A stretch of 17,830 bases of DNA, from contig CAUJFU010000143.1 of assembly GCA_963169055.1 (NCBI GenBank), positions 1 through 17,830 of the forward strand, given 5' to 3'. Below are positions 7,779-15,373 of this stretch, in pieces. The notes below the pieces were generated by a model that saw only the letters and a list, made by a program, of their open reading frames with translations, did not search any database and had not been told where the DNA came from. Position 1 is the stretch's first letter. The number at the start of each line of letters is the position of its first letter. The position numbers and the translations under genes were made by a program. Source of the stretch: Myxococcota bacterium (GTDB lineage Bacteria; Myxococcota_C; UBA6777).

Positions 7779-8262
7779 GTCGCGCCCTTCCATCCGTGAG
7801 ACCCCCCCACCACGCGGGGCATCGCCCATAAACCGCGATCTGGATCTCGCGTTCTTCTGGGCTTTTGGAAACCAAACGGATCGCGAGATAGTCAACAGGC
7901 AGATAGCCTTCCAATCGATCCGCCCATTCGACGGCCACCACCGATTCACCATCCAAACAATCACGCCAACCGATGCTCTCCAATTCATCGACATCCGAAA
8001 GCCGGTACAGGTCGAGATGATAGACAGGCAAGCGGCCTTCGTACTGTTCGATCAAAGAAAAGGTTGGGCTGCGCACGTAAGCCTCCTCGGGGATCTCCAA
8101 TCCGCTCGCGAGTCCTTGGACAAAGCAGGTCTTTCCCGCACCAAGATCTCCGACAAGCGCCAAGACCTCACCGCCTCGGAGCAAACGCCCCAAAGCTTCC
8201 CCAACAGCCGCCGTTTCGGAAGGCGAGCGAGTCAAGATCGAGCAGGTATGTGTTTCGCTCAT
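7765..8262 (-). CDS. tsaE: tRNA threonylcarbamoyladenosine biosynthesis ATPase TsaE
   Basis: A 165-residue cytoplasmic P-loop ATPase. TsaE works with TsaB, TsaC and TsaD to place the t6A modification at position 37 of ANN-decoding tRNAs. The Walker A motif GDLGAGKT is at 38-45, the family motif SPTF at 65-68, the HLDLYRL segment at 82-88 (Walker B-like) and VEWADR at 111-116. Length agrees with the family (about 150-165). The start ATG at 8260-8262 overlaps the nnr stop as ATGA, with GGAGGG (8269-8274) 6 nt upstream inside nnr. At its 3' end it overlaps the DUF2786 gene by 14 nt. The nnr-tsaE order is a common bacterial arrangement and supports both calls. The C-terminal end (CPAWWGGLTDGRARHEQD) is not conserved. 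Confidence 0.93.
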   Translation of the reverse strand: MSETHTCSILTRSPSETAAVGEALGRLLRGGEVLALVGDLGAGKTCFVQGLASGLEIPEEAYVRSPTFSLIEQYEGRLPVYHLDLYRLSDVDELESIGWRDCLDGESVVAVEWADRLEGYLPVDYLAIRLVSKSPEEREIQIAVYGRCPAWWGGLTDGRARHEQD

Positions 8263-9902
8263 CTCTGTCCCTCCGCCCGGCCTGTCGGGTGCGCTGTAGC
8301 CTTTGAGTTCACCGACAATTCGAAAGCTGCGAGCGCTTGCGGCCACATCTCCAAAAGATCCGAAGCGATCAGAGCCGAAGCAGCGGCTCTCGCAGCCCAC
8401 AGATCACCCGCCCAACCATGCAAGAACACTCCCAAACATGCGGCATCTTCGGCCTTGTAGCCTTGGGCCAACAGACCACCGATCAGCCCCGCCAAGACAT
8501 CTCCGCTGCCTGCGGTAGCCATCCCCGCGTGCCCTGTTGGGTTCAACCAAACTTCGCCTGTTGGGGTCGCGATCAACGTTCTTGCCCCCTTCAAAACCAC
8601 GATCGCACCGCTATGTTCGGAAAGTTCTTTTGCGTGTATCCATCGTGCGCTTTGGATCTCTCGCGTCGAACGACCGCACAACCTCGCCATCTCACCGGGA
8701 TGAGGCGTCAAGATCGTTGCAGCGTGCCGCGAACGCAAACACTCGATGCGCCCGACCAACAGATTCAAACCATCCGCATCGATCACGACGGGCTTTTGAA
8801 CCCCAAGCAACGCCCCAAGCAAACTCCCCGCAGCAGCGGTTTGCCCCAAGCCCGGCCCGATCACCATGATATCCCGCGCCTCGGCCAGTTCGACCGCTCG
8901 CCGACCCGCCTCGGCCAGTTCGACCGCTCCCTCCGCCCCTTCAAATGCCCCTTCCCACGCCACGAGGCGCTCTGTCATGACTTCCAACAGCCGCCCTTCT
9001 GCCGCATCGACCGCAGCGGGTTCGCTCGCCAACGTACACAGCCCTGCCCCGCTGCGCAACACCGCAAGACAGGCCAACAGCGCAGCTCCCAATTTGCCCC
9101 GTGAACCCGCGACCACCAAGGCATGGCCATAGCTGCCTTTGTGCGTATTTTGCTCGCGTGGGCGCCATCGCTCGCGCAACATCTCAGCATCCAAGACCTC
9201 GCAGCGCGCAACAGCCGCATCGATCAGCTCTTTGGGTGCGCCGATATCCACACACACTTCTTGCCCCACAAACGCCGCAGCATGGGGCATCCACAACCCC
9301 ACCTTGCGCATCGCAAAAGTAATCGTCAGATCCGCCCGAAAACACACAGGCATCGGATGGCCTGTCTCTGCGTGCATTCCCGAAGGAAGATCCACCGCAA
9401 CGCGAAAAGGCCCATCCATCAGGCTCAATCGCTCCAAGAGTTGAAGCATCCATCCATCGACAGGACGCGAAAGCCCTGTTCCAAGAAGCGCGTCCACCAA
9501 CACCGCACAACGAGACCACCGTGGCACCGCTCGTTCCAAGGCCGACTCATCCAAACAAGGATGAACCACGCCGCCCATCTTTTGCCAGATCGCCAGATTG
9601 ATCGCCGCATCTCCCCGCACACAGGACTCCGCAACGCATAGATACACTTCGACTTTGTAACCGCAGTTGTGCAAGTGCCGAGCAATGACGTAACCGTCGC
9701 CCCCGTTGTTTCCCGGCCCCGCGATGACACAGATCTCGCCGTCCCCACGCATCGGGCTTTTTCGCAAATGTTCGTGAATCAAGCGCGCCGCCCCACCACC
9801 CGCGTTCTCCATCAAAACGATTCCCGCGATCCCGTACGCCATCGCTTGTTGATCGAGACGACGGACCTCTTCGACCGAATACAGCTTCTTCAAGCGATCC
9901 AT
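8259..9902 (-). CDS. nnr: Bifunctional NAD(P)HX epimerase / ADP-dependent NAD(P)HX dehydratase
   Basis: A 547-residue metabolite-repair enzyme. The N-terminal YjeF_N epimerase domain (about 1-225) has AGPGNNGGDGYVIARHL at 61-77, DALLGTGLSRP at 137 and DLPSGMHAETG at 171. The C-terminal ribokinase-like dehydratase domain (about 250-530) has HKGSYGHALVVAGS at 254, VIDADGLN at 373, TPHPGEMARL at 399 and the catalytic AGMATAGSGDVLAGLIGG block at 459-476. Together they repair hydrated NADH and NADPH back to usable cofactor. The ATG at 9902 is preferred over upstream in-frame codons because the family N-terminus (LYSVEEVRRLD) begins here and AAGG lies about 6 nt upstream. The stop overlaps the tsaE start (ATGA). 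An in-frame tandem repeat adds a second AVELAEA unit near residues 327-341. Confidence 0.94.
   Translation of the reverse strand: MDRLKKLYSVEEVRRLDQQAMAYGIAGIVLMENAGGGAARLIHEHLRKSPMRGDGEICVIAGPGNNGGDGYVIARHLHNCGYKVEVYLCVAESCVRGDAAINLAIWQKMGGVVHPCLDESALERAVPRWSRCAVLVDALLGTGLSRPVDGWMLQLLERLSLMDGPFRVAVDLPSGMHAETGHPMPVCFRADLTITFAMRKVGLWMPHAAAFVGQEVCVDIGAPKELIDAAVARCEVLDAEMLRERWRPREQNTHKGSYGHALVVAGSRGKLGAALLACLAVLRSGAGLCTLASEPAAVDAAEGRLLEVMTERLVAWEGAFEGAEGAVELAEAGRRAVELAEARDIMVIGPGLGQTAAAGSLLGALLGVQKPVVIDADGLNLLVGRIECLRSRHAATILTPHPGEMARLCGRSTREIQSARWIHAKELSEHSGAIVVLKGARTLIATPTGEVWLNPTGHAGMATAGSGDVLAGLIGGLLAQGYKAEDAACLGVFLHGWAGDLWAARAAASALIASDLLEMWPQALAAFELSVNSKATAHPTGRAEGQR
8877..8929. repeat. 30-bp-period tandem repeat inside nnr
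   Basis: Two identical 23-nt copies (8877-8899 and 8907-8929) are spaced by seven bases, giving a 30-nt period that keeps frame and encodes a duplicated AVELAEA segment. It lies between conserved motifs of the dehydratase domain, on a likely surface helix. Confidence 0.85.
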
Positions 9903-9923
9903 CCTTTGCCTTTTCGTGAAAAA

Positions 9924-9994
9924 CCCGTGTTCGCGGCATTTCAATCTGCGGAGTCGCTGGTGTGAAAAAGCTCGACTCACTCCGCCAACACGGG
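9924..9994 (-). promoter_or_regulatory. Nested hairpin and T run between rng and nnr (terminator or attenuator candidate)
   Basis: On the minus strand CCCGTGTTGGCGG (9994-9982) can pair with CCGCGAACACGGG (9936-9924) with one mismatch in 13, enclosing a 45-nt loop that itself holds a GAGTCG/CGACTC stem. The outer stem is followed at once by TTTTT (9923-9919), and the nnr ATG is about 16 nt further on. This could end readthrough from rng or act as a leader element for nnr. The loop is long for a classical intrinsic terminator. Confidence 0.4.
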
Positions 9995-10015
9995 GTCAAG
10001 GGGCCATCGGCCTAC

Positions 10016-10033
10016 GGGGGTGGAGTAGCCCCC
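10016..10033 (-). terminator. GC hairpin downstream of rng
   Basis: On the minus strand GGGGG (10033-10029) and CCCCC (10020-10016) flank an 8-nt loop, about 32 nt after the rng stop. No U tract follows directly, so it may be a weak terminator or an RNA 3'-end stabiliser. Confidence 0.3.
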
Positions 10034-10064
10034 ACAAGACAAGCCCAACAAGCCAGTCCTCCCA

Positions 10065-11570
10065 TCAATAGCTGTTGATGGCGTAGCGTTCGACGTGAAA
10101 AGACTCCCGTGGGCGGATCAAGATCTTGCGGTTCAAGAGTTTTTCTAACCAGTCCACCACGCCGCGTTCTTGGCTAAAAAGCTGCTCGACGACCGCAGGA
10201 TGAGCGTTGACTTGGATGGTTCGGCCTTCCATGGCGTCAGCCATCCGCATCAATTCGCGAAAGATCTCATAGCAGATCGTGGTTTTGGATTTGAGCATCC
10301 CCGTTCCGTTGCAATAAAAACAAGGCTCCGTCAAGGTACGACCGAGACTTTCACGCACGCGCTTTCGGGTCATCTCCACCAAGCCGAGTTCCGAGATCTT
10401 TAAGACGTTGGTTTTTGCACGATCCGCTTTGAGCGCCTGAACAAGCGCAGCACAGACTCGATCCCGATGTTCCGTACGTTCCATATCGATAAAGTCGATG
10501 ATGATCAACCCGCCGATATTGCGCAAACGAAGCTGATACACCACCTCTTGGACGGCTTCGAGGTTGGTTTGCAGGATCGTATCTTGGAGATTGCGGCGTC
10601 CGACATAACGGCCCGTATTGACATCGATCGCGGTCAAGGCTTCGGCCTGATCGATCACCAAGTACCCGCCACTTTTCAGCCAGACCTTGCGTGCAAGCGC
10701 ACGAGATATCTCGTGGGAGATCCCAAAGGTGTCAAAGATCGGATCGGGCCGTTGGTACAGTTCGACAGCAAACTGTGCCTCGGGCATATACGAGTCCAAA
10801 AAGCGCCGTACGCGATAAAACTCTTCGGGATTGTCGAGCAAGACGCGCTCGGTTTCGTCGTTACAAAGATCGCGGATCGATCGCAGAGCAACGTTAAGAT
10901 CGTAGTGCAAAAGCTCGGGAGATTGGGCGCTTTCTTCTCTCCGTTGGATCTCTGTCCACATCCGCAGCAAAAAATCGACATCACGGCGCAGTTGTTCTTC
11001 GGAGGCTCCTTCGGCCACCGTACGAACAATAAAGCCGCCTTCGGAAGGGCGTACACCTTCCATCAATTTTCGTAAGCGTTCGCGTTCTTCGGCATCTCCG
11101 ATGCGACGAGAGATCCCGATATGTGAAAAACGCGGAAGATACACAAGATAGCGCCCGGGCAACGTGATATGCGTGGTGAGGCGCGCTCCCTTGGTTCCGA
11201 GGGGGTCTTTGGACACTTGCACCGTGATGGTTTGGCCCTCTTGGAGGATATCTTCGATACGGAGTTCTTCTTTGCCTTCTTCTTCGTGGTGATGGGGATG
11301 TTCGGTTTCGCTCTCCTCTCCGAGTTCGACGTCACCTTCTGCGGCCATGCGCGCATCGCCGACGTACAAAAATGCTGCCTTCTCTTGTCCGATATCGACA
11401 AAAGCGGCTTGCATCCCCGGCAAGACACGGACCACACGACCTCGATAAATATTTCCTACAATACCACGTTCATGCTCCCGTTCGATATACAGCTCAGCCA
11501 GACGACCATATTCCAGCAAGGCGACACGAACCTCGGGTAGCATGGAGTTGATGACGAGCATATTGCCCAT
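10065..11570 (-). CDS. rng: Ribonuclease G (RNase E/G family)
   Basis: A 501-residue endoribonuclease that cleaves single-stranded RNA and matures 16S rRNA 5' ends in known relatives. Length is close to E. coli RNase G (489). Seen in order: N-terminal MLVINSM-PEVRVALLE, an S1 domain from about 37 (GNIYRGRVVRVLPGMQAAFVDIG) to 130 interrupted by an acidic/His insertion at 79-103 (contains HPHHHEEEGKEE), an RNase H-like region, and the catalytic metal-binding Asp residues at 315 (TAIDVNTGRYVG) and 359 (IIIDFIDM). The zinc-link motif CFYC is at 417-420, followed by NGTG. It lacks the long degradosome scaffold tail of RNase E. The start at 11570 is preferred over 11582 because GGAG (11577-11580) lies 6 nt before it, whereas the SD-like AAGGG before 11582 is only one base away. 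Confidence 0.93.
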   Translation of the reverse strand: MGNMLVINSMLPEVRVALLEYGRLAELYIEREHERGIVGNIYRGRVVRVLPGMQAAFVDIGQEKAAFLYVGDARMAAEGDVELGEESETEHPHHHEEEGKEELRIEDILQEGQTITVQVSKDPLGTKGARLTTHITLPGRYLVYLPRFSHIGISRRIGDAEERERLRKLMEGVRPSEGGFIVRTVAEGASEEQLRRDVDFLLRMWTEIQRREESAQSPELLHYDLNVALRSIRDLCNDETERVLLDNPEEFYRVRRFLDSYMPEAQFAVELYQRPDPIFDTFGISHEISRALARKVWLKSGGYLVIDQAEALTAIDVNTGRYVGRRNLQDTILQTNLEAVQEVVYQLRLRNIGGLIIIDFIDMERTEHRDRVCAALVQALKADRAKTNVLKISELGLVEMTRKRVRESLGRTLTEPCFYCNGTGMLKSKTTICYEIFRELMRMADAMEGRTIQVNAHPAVVEQLFSQERGVVDWLEKLLNRKILIRPRESFHVERYAINSY

Positions 11571-11576
11571 ACAGAT

Positions 11577-11580
11577 CTCC
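11577..11580 (-). promoter_or_regulatory. Shine-Dalgarno deciding the rng start
   Basis: GGAG read on the minus strand is 6 nt before the ATG at 11570. It overlaps the codon after an upstream in-frame ATG at 11582, which argues against that earlier start. Confidence 0.55.
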
Positions 11581-11705
11581 ATACCCTTGTCAATCGGGGA
11601 TAATCGTTCGGTGGACGTGCCACAGGCCGATCTATCCGCAAAGTTGTAAAGAATCGCATAACTTCATATCCGAAAAACGTAAGAAAAACGTTGTTATACA
11701 CTTTG

Positions 11706-11742
11706 AGGCCAGCACAAACACCGACGTTTTGTGTGTTGGCCT
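11706..11742 (-). terminator. Hairpin overlapping the stop codon of the kinase-ATPase-TPR gene
   Basis: On the minus strand AGGCCAACACA (11742-11732) pairs with TGTGCTGGCCT (11716-11706), an 11-bp stem with one G-T wobble and a 15-nt loop. The left arm includes two bases of the TAG stop (11741-11743). No T run follows immediately (the next one is about 20 nt on), so it is either an imperfect terminator or an mRNA 3'-end structure. Confidence 0.45.
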
Positions 11743-14700
11743 ATACACGGTTAAGCAAGTAATGTTCGCGTTCGATCTTGGCGAGCAGTCGGCGATTACC
11801 GATCTGTCCGGCCAGATAGCGCGCAGCCACCAGCGCATCGTACGCGTCGCGTTTCATTTGCAGCAAACGGAAGATATGCGCAGAGACCAATTTGCACAAC
11901 AGGACAACTTCCATCGCTTCCATCTGTTCGCTTAAACGCAAGATCCTGTGCATCTCTTCCAAGACTTCTTCTGCCTCCTGACGGCCTTCTCGCAAAGACA
12001 CGATGCCCAGATGGCAGCGAATCCACAACTCCAACAATCGATCACCCACAAACTGGGCTCGTTGGATGCCTTCTTCGAGATAAAGGCGCGAAGCCTCCAA
12101 ACGATCAAGCTGATAACACAACACCCCCAACCAACTCAACAACTCCCCCTCTGTTCGCTGATCGCCAAGCTCTTGGCTGATCACCAACGCGGCCTCAAGG
12201 GTTTCTTGGGCCTGATCGAACAAACGGCGGTCGCTTTGAAGCTGCCCAAGCAAGGCCATCGCGGTACATTCCATCCGACGATCACCCAGCGAACGCGCAA
12301 AAGCGGTGGCTTTTTCAAAACGCACAAGAGAAGCTGGCACATCGCCACCGTCCAACTCCAAGGTGCCTAACTTGCACAGCGCCTCGATCTCACCCCGTCG
12401 ATCGCCGCCTTGGGTCGCGATCTCCAAGGATTGCAAGTAGTACGCTTCGGCTTCGGGAAACTCTCCGCGTTGGTGCAACACTTGGCCGATCATGCCCGAC
12501 AATCGGCCTTGTTCCCACACCAGTTTGCGAGAAACAGCCCACGCAAGAGCCTCACGATAAGCCTCCAAAGCAGCCCCATAACGCCCTTGCGATCGATAGA
12601 TCCGACCCGCTTCCTGCAAAAGATACAAACGCAGATCTTCGTCGACGGCCTCTTCGGCAAGTGCGGTCTTTACACAAGACAACGCCTCGCGATAGTTGCC
12701 GACTTCTCGCAAGAAGGTGGCTTTCCAACGCAACAACGGCGTGACGTCGCTTCCTGAAGGAAGGCTTTGCAGCGCATAGTCCGCCATATCCAAGCCCTGT
12801 CGGTATTGCGCGACCGATTCCATCAATTCGAGATAAGCGAGATGATAGCGCCACCACCACGCCGAGGCAGGCGCAAACAAGGGCGCGTCGGTATGGCGAT
12901 GAAAAAGCTGCTGACAGCGCTCCAACAACTCCCATGTGCTGCGATGCGCAAAAGCCCGTAACTGCCGCTCCGCAGCGAGCAATAAAAACCACGCCGCATT
13001 CAGATCATCCCCCCCCGCCAAAAAGTGATGCCCCAACAGCTCAAAAGCCCCCTCTGTTGCACTCGAACGCTGCAAAGCGTACGCAACTCCCAGATGGTAG
13101 CGTTTTCGGGCCTCTTCGCTCAACTGGAGGTACACCGCTTCTCGGATGCCCGGGTGATCGAATCGATAGCGCTCGGCTCCTGTGGCCCAATCTTCGGCGA
13201 GGATCTTTTGTTGGATCAGCTCGTCCAAAAGCTGCAACAGTTCTTCTTCGGGAAGCCCTGAAACTTCCGACAAGATCTCAAATGAGACATCCTGATCCAA
13301 GACGGCGATCCACTCGCTCAATCCGCGAGATGGGGTGGACAATCGCTCAAAACGCCGCTCTAGCCGCTTGCGGATCGCCGTGGGCAAAAGCCCTCGCGTC
13401 ACCCCCTCTTCTTCGGCGTCTTTGCCCTCTTGGACCACATAGAACTGTGTATCTTCTTCGTAGAGCAGACCTTCTTCATGCCACGCCTTGACCCATTCCT
13501 TGACAAAAAAGGGAATGCCTTGACTCTTGATCATCAACTGCGCCAAGGTCGGCGCAGCAGGCGGCAAACCCACCATCGAGGTCACCATCTCCGACACCTG
13601 CTCGGTCACAAGCGGCTTGAGATCGTGGATCGAGTACAATTGTTGGGGCGTCAAACGAACCATCAAGTGATTGAGCGGATGATCCGACCCGACATCCTCG
13701 CTGCGAAAAGTCCCCAACAACAACAACCGATACGGCGAATGTGCATGGGCCAAAGACCGCACCAAAAACTCGGTCAATTCGAGCGATGTCTCATCGGCAT
13801 ACATCAAGTCATCGAGAAAAAACAGCAGCGGCTCAGTTTCCAAAACTCGCGCAATCATCGAGCGTACCGCCTCAAAAAGCCCCGCTTTCTCCTCTTCGGG
13901 TCCGCCGCTATTGGTAGGAGTGAGCGTGACGTCCTCGTTGGAAGGGCGATTTTCGATGCGCCCTCCGCTATCCAACAAAGCTTGTGCTTTTTCTTTTTCT
14001 TTGATCTGCCCGATCAACGGGGCTTCCATCATTCGAAACCACAGATCCCCTTCACGCCCCCACAAACGCTGCGGAAGATCCGTATCGCGCAACATCAACG
14101 AAGTTCGGAGCTGTTCAAAGAGTTCTTGATACGCCGCGTAGGGAGGCGAATCGCTCAAACAACGCACTGTACAACATTCGATCTGCTGTGCGCGTGCAGA
14201 GGCCAAGAACTCGCGTGCAAGACGTGTTTTGCCCATCCCTGTATGGCCGCTGAGCAACAACAACGCCCCCGCGCCGTGACGCAGACCCTCCAAATGTTCC
14301 AAAAAAAGCTGGCGCTCTTGTTGACGGCCCACAAAAGAAGGCTCCGTCACGATCCGTTCACCGCTTGCGGCTTCGATCAACCATCCCGAAGCATGGCGAC
14401 GTCCGGGCATACAGTCTTCAAGAGCTTGGCGCAGATCTTCGGCTCGCTGAAAGCGATTCATTGGATCTTTTTCAAGCAGCCGCAAGACGATCTCTTCAAG
14501 GCGCGGCTCAAGCGGCGGATTCCAGTTACGCAACGGCGGCGCAGGCTTGTTCATGTGCATAAAGATCCGACCGATCGGCTCAGCAGAAACAAACGGTGGA
14601 CGCCCTGTCAACAACTCGTAAAGGATCACACCCAGCGCGTACAAGTCCGAACGACCGTCCACATCCTCGCACAATGCCTGCTCAGGACTCAGATACGAAA

Positions 14701-15268
14701 ACGTCCCAAGGATCGAGCGCGACTGCGTCAGATCGCCGCCACCCAAACGTTTGGCGATCCCAAAGTCCAGCAACTTCAAACGGCCATCTTGCTTGACCAA
14801 CAAGTTCTCAGGCTTGAGATCGCGATGGACGATATTGAAGCTATGGATCCACGCCAGCGCATCGCAGATCTGAAGCATCGTTTGAAGCACAGTCTCTCGG
14901 CGCTCAGGCTGGTTGATATACGCCAACCACGCGGGATCTTGAGGGCTATCGTCGGTGTAGTTTCGCTCCAAAAACCGTTGCCTCAGGTGGGCTCCGTTGA
15001 TGTACTCCATCACAAAATAAAGGCTGTCGTCATACAGTCCCGACTCGTAAACTTCGACGATGTTGGGATGCCGCAAGCGGCTCATGGTCATAAACTCGCG
15101 GCGAAAACGTCGGATCTCCCGTTCGGTGAGCGTCAAAGAAGGTGATAGCAGCTTGAGTGCGTATTGCCCACCCGCTTCCATGTCTTCGACAAGGTACACC
15201 ACCCCCATCCCACCGCCACCTAGCGACTTCAACACGCGATAATTACCGATCTGTTTCTGCTCGCTCAT
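11741..15268 (-). CDS. Ser/Thr protein kinase fused to AAA-type ATPase and TPR repeats
   Basis: A 1175-residue soluble signalling protein. The N-terminal kinase domain (about 9-285) is complete: Gly loop GGGGMG 17-22, Lys39 (ALK), HRDLKPEN 148-155 with catalytic Asp150, DFG 168-170, SPE 194-196 and DLYALGV near 208. An insertion of about 25 residues (101-125) lies after the MEYINGAHL strand/helix. A STAND/AAA-like ATPase follows, with FVGRQQE at 312, Walker A GHTGMGKT 341-348 and Walker B LLFFLDD 481-487, interrupted by a low-complexity insertion around 430-460. From about 740 to the end the chain is helical with TPR-like units (for example RSQGRYGAALEAYREAL, LLGQLQSDRRLFDQAQETL). There is no transmembrane segment and no LuxR-type HTH. 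Such kinases resemble PknK-type regulators, with TPRs likely binding partners. The ATG at 15268 is preceded by AGG 7 nt upstream. The gene follows the membrane kinase gene after a 92-nt gap. Confidence 0.93.
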   Translation of the reverse strand: MSEQKQIGNYRVLKSLGGGGMGVVYLVEDMEAGGQYALKLLSPSLTLTEREIRRFRREFMTMSRLRHPNIVEVYESGLYDDSLYFVMEYINGAHLRQRFLERNYTDDSPQDPAWLAYINQPERRETVLQTMLQICDALAWIHSFNIVHRDLKPENLLVKQDGRLKLLDFGIAKRLGGGDLTQSRSILGTFSYLSPEQALCEDVDGRSDLYALGVILYELLTGRPPFVSAEPIGRIFMHMNKPAPPLRNWNPPLEPRLEEIVLRLLEKDPMNRFQRAEDLRQALEDCMPGRRHASGWLIEAASGERIVTEPSFVGRQQERQLFLEHLEGLRHGAGALLLLSGHTGMGKTRLAREFLASARAQQIECCTVRCLSDSPPYAAYQELFEQLRTSLMLRDTDLPQRLWGREGDLWFRMMEAPLIGQIKEKEKAQALLDSGGRIENRPSNEDVTLTPTNSGGPEEEKAGLFEAVRSMIARVLETEPLLFFLDDLMYADETSLELTEFLVRSLAHAHSPYRLLLLGTFRSEDVGSDHPLNHLMVRLTPQQLYSIHDLKPLVTEQVSEMVTSMVGLPPAAPTLAQLMIKSQGIPFFVKEWVKAWHEEGLLYEEDTQFYVVQEGKDAEEEGVTRGLLPTAIRKRLERRFERLSTPSRGLSEWIAVLDQDVSFEILSEVSGLPEEELLQLLDELIQQKILAEDWATGAERYRFDHPGIREAVYLQLSEEARKRYHLGVAYALQRSSATEGAFELLGHHFLAGGDDLNAAWFLLLAAERQLRAFAHRSTWELLERCQQLFHRHTDAPLFAPASAWWWRYHLAYLELMESVAQYRQGLDMADYALQSLPSGSDVTPLLRWKATFLREVGNYREALSCVKTALAEEAVDEDLRLYLLQEAGRIYRSQGRYGAALEAYREALAWAVSRKLVWEQGRLSGMIGQVLHQRGEFPEAEAYYLQSLEIATQGGDRRGEIEALCKLGTLELDGGDVPASLVRFEKATAFARSLGDRRMECTAMALLGQLQSDRRLFDQAQETLEAALVISQELGDQRTEGELLSWLGVLCYQLDRLEASRLYLEEGIQRAQFVGDRLLELWIRCHLGIVSLREGRQEAEEVLEEMHRILRLSEQMEAMEVVLLCKLVSAHIFRLLQMKRDAYDALVAARYLAGQIGNRRLLAKIEREHYLLNRV

Positions 15269-15272
15269 CCAT

Positions 15273-15373
15273 CTGCCTATGTGCGGTTGTTCTTGTGGGC
15301 CGACCTGTAAAAGAGTCGCCCTGCTGCACGTGCAGCGCTCGTCCGTCTGTCTATGTGCGGTTATTCTTGTGGG
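15273..15373. repeat. 27-nt direct repeat spanning the gap between the two kinase genes
   Basis: A 27-nt segment at 15273-15299 recurs at 15347-15373 with two mismatches, a 74-nt period. The second copy covers the last codons and stop of the membrane kinase gene; the first covers the leader of the downstream kinase gene, including its ribosome-site region. It looks like a short segmental duplication of the 3' end of the upstream gene. Confidence 0.8.
15323..15336. promoter_or_regulatory. Perfect 14-bp palindrome between the kinase genes (operator candidate)
   Basis: GCTGCACGTGCAGC is a perfect 14-bp inverted repeat without a spacer, in the 92-nt gap 55 nt before the start of the kinase-ATPase-TPR gene. 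The symmetry fits a dimeric regulator site; as RNA it would form only a short stem with little loop. No regulator is identified. Confidence 0.35.

Noticed and set aside
13430-15145. 571-codon plus-strand open frame opposite the kinase-ATPase-TPR gene.
   Set aside because: It mirrors a clearly real gene with intact kinase and ATPase motifs. Its own translation is Gln/Arg/His-rich with no recognisable domain, signal or ribosome site.
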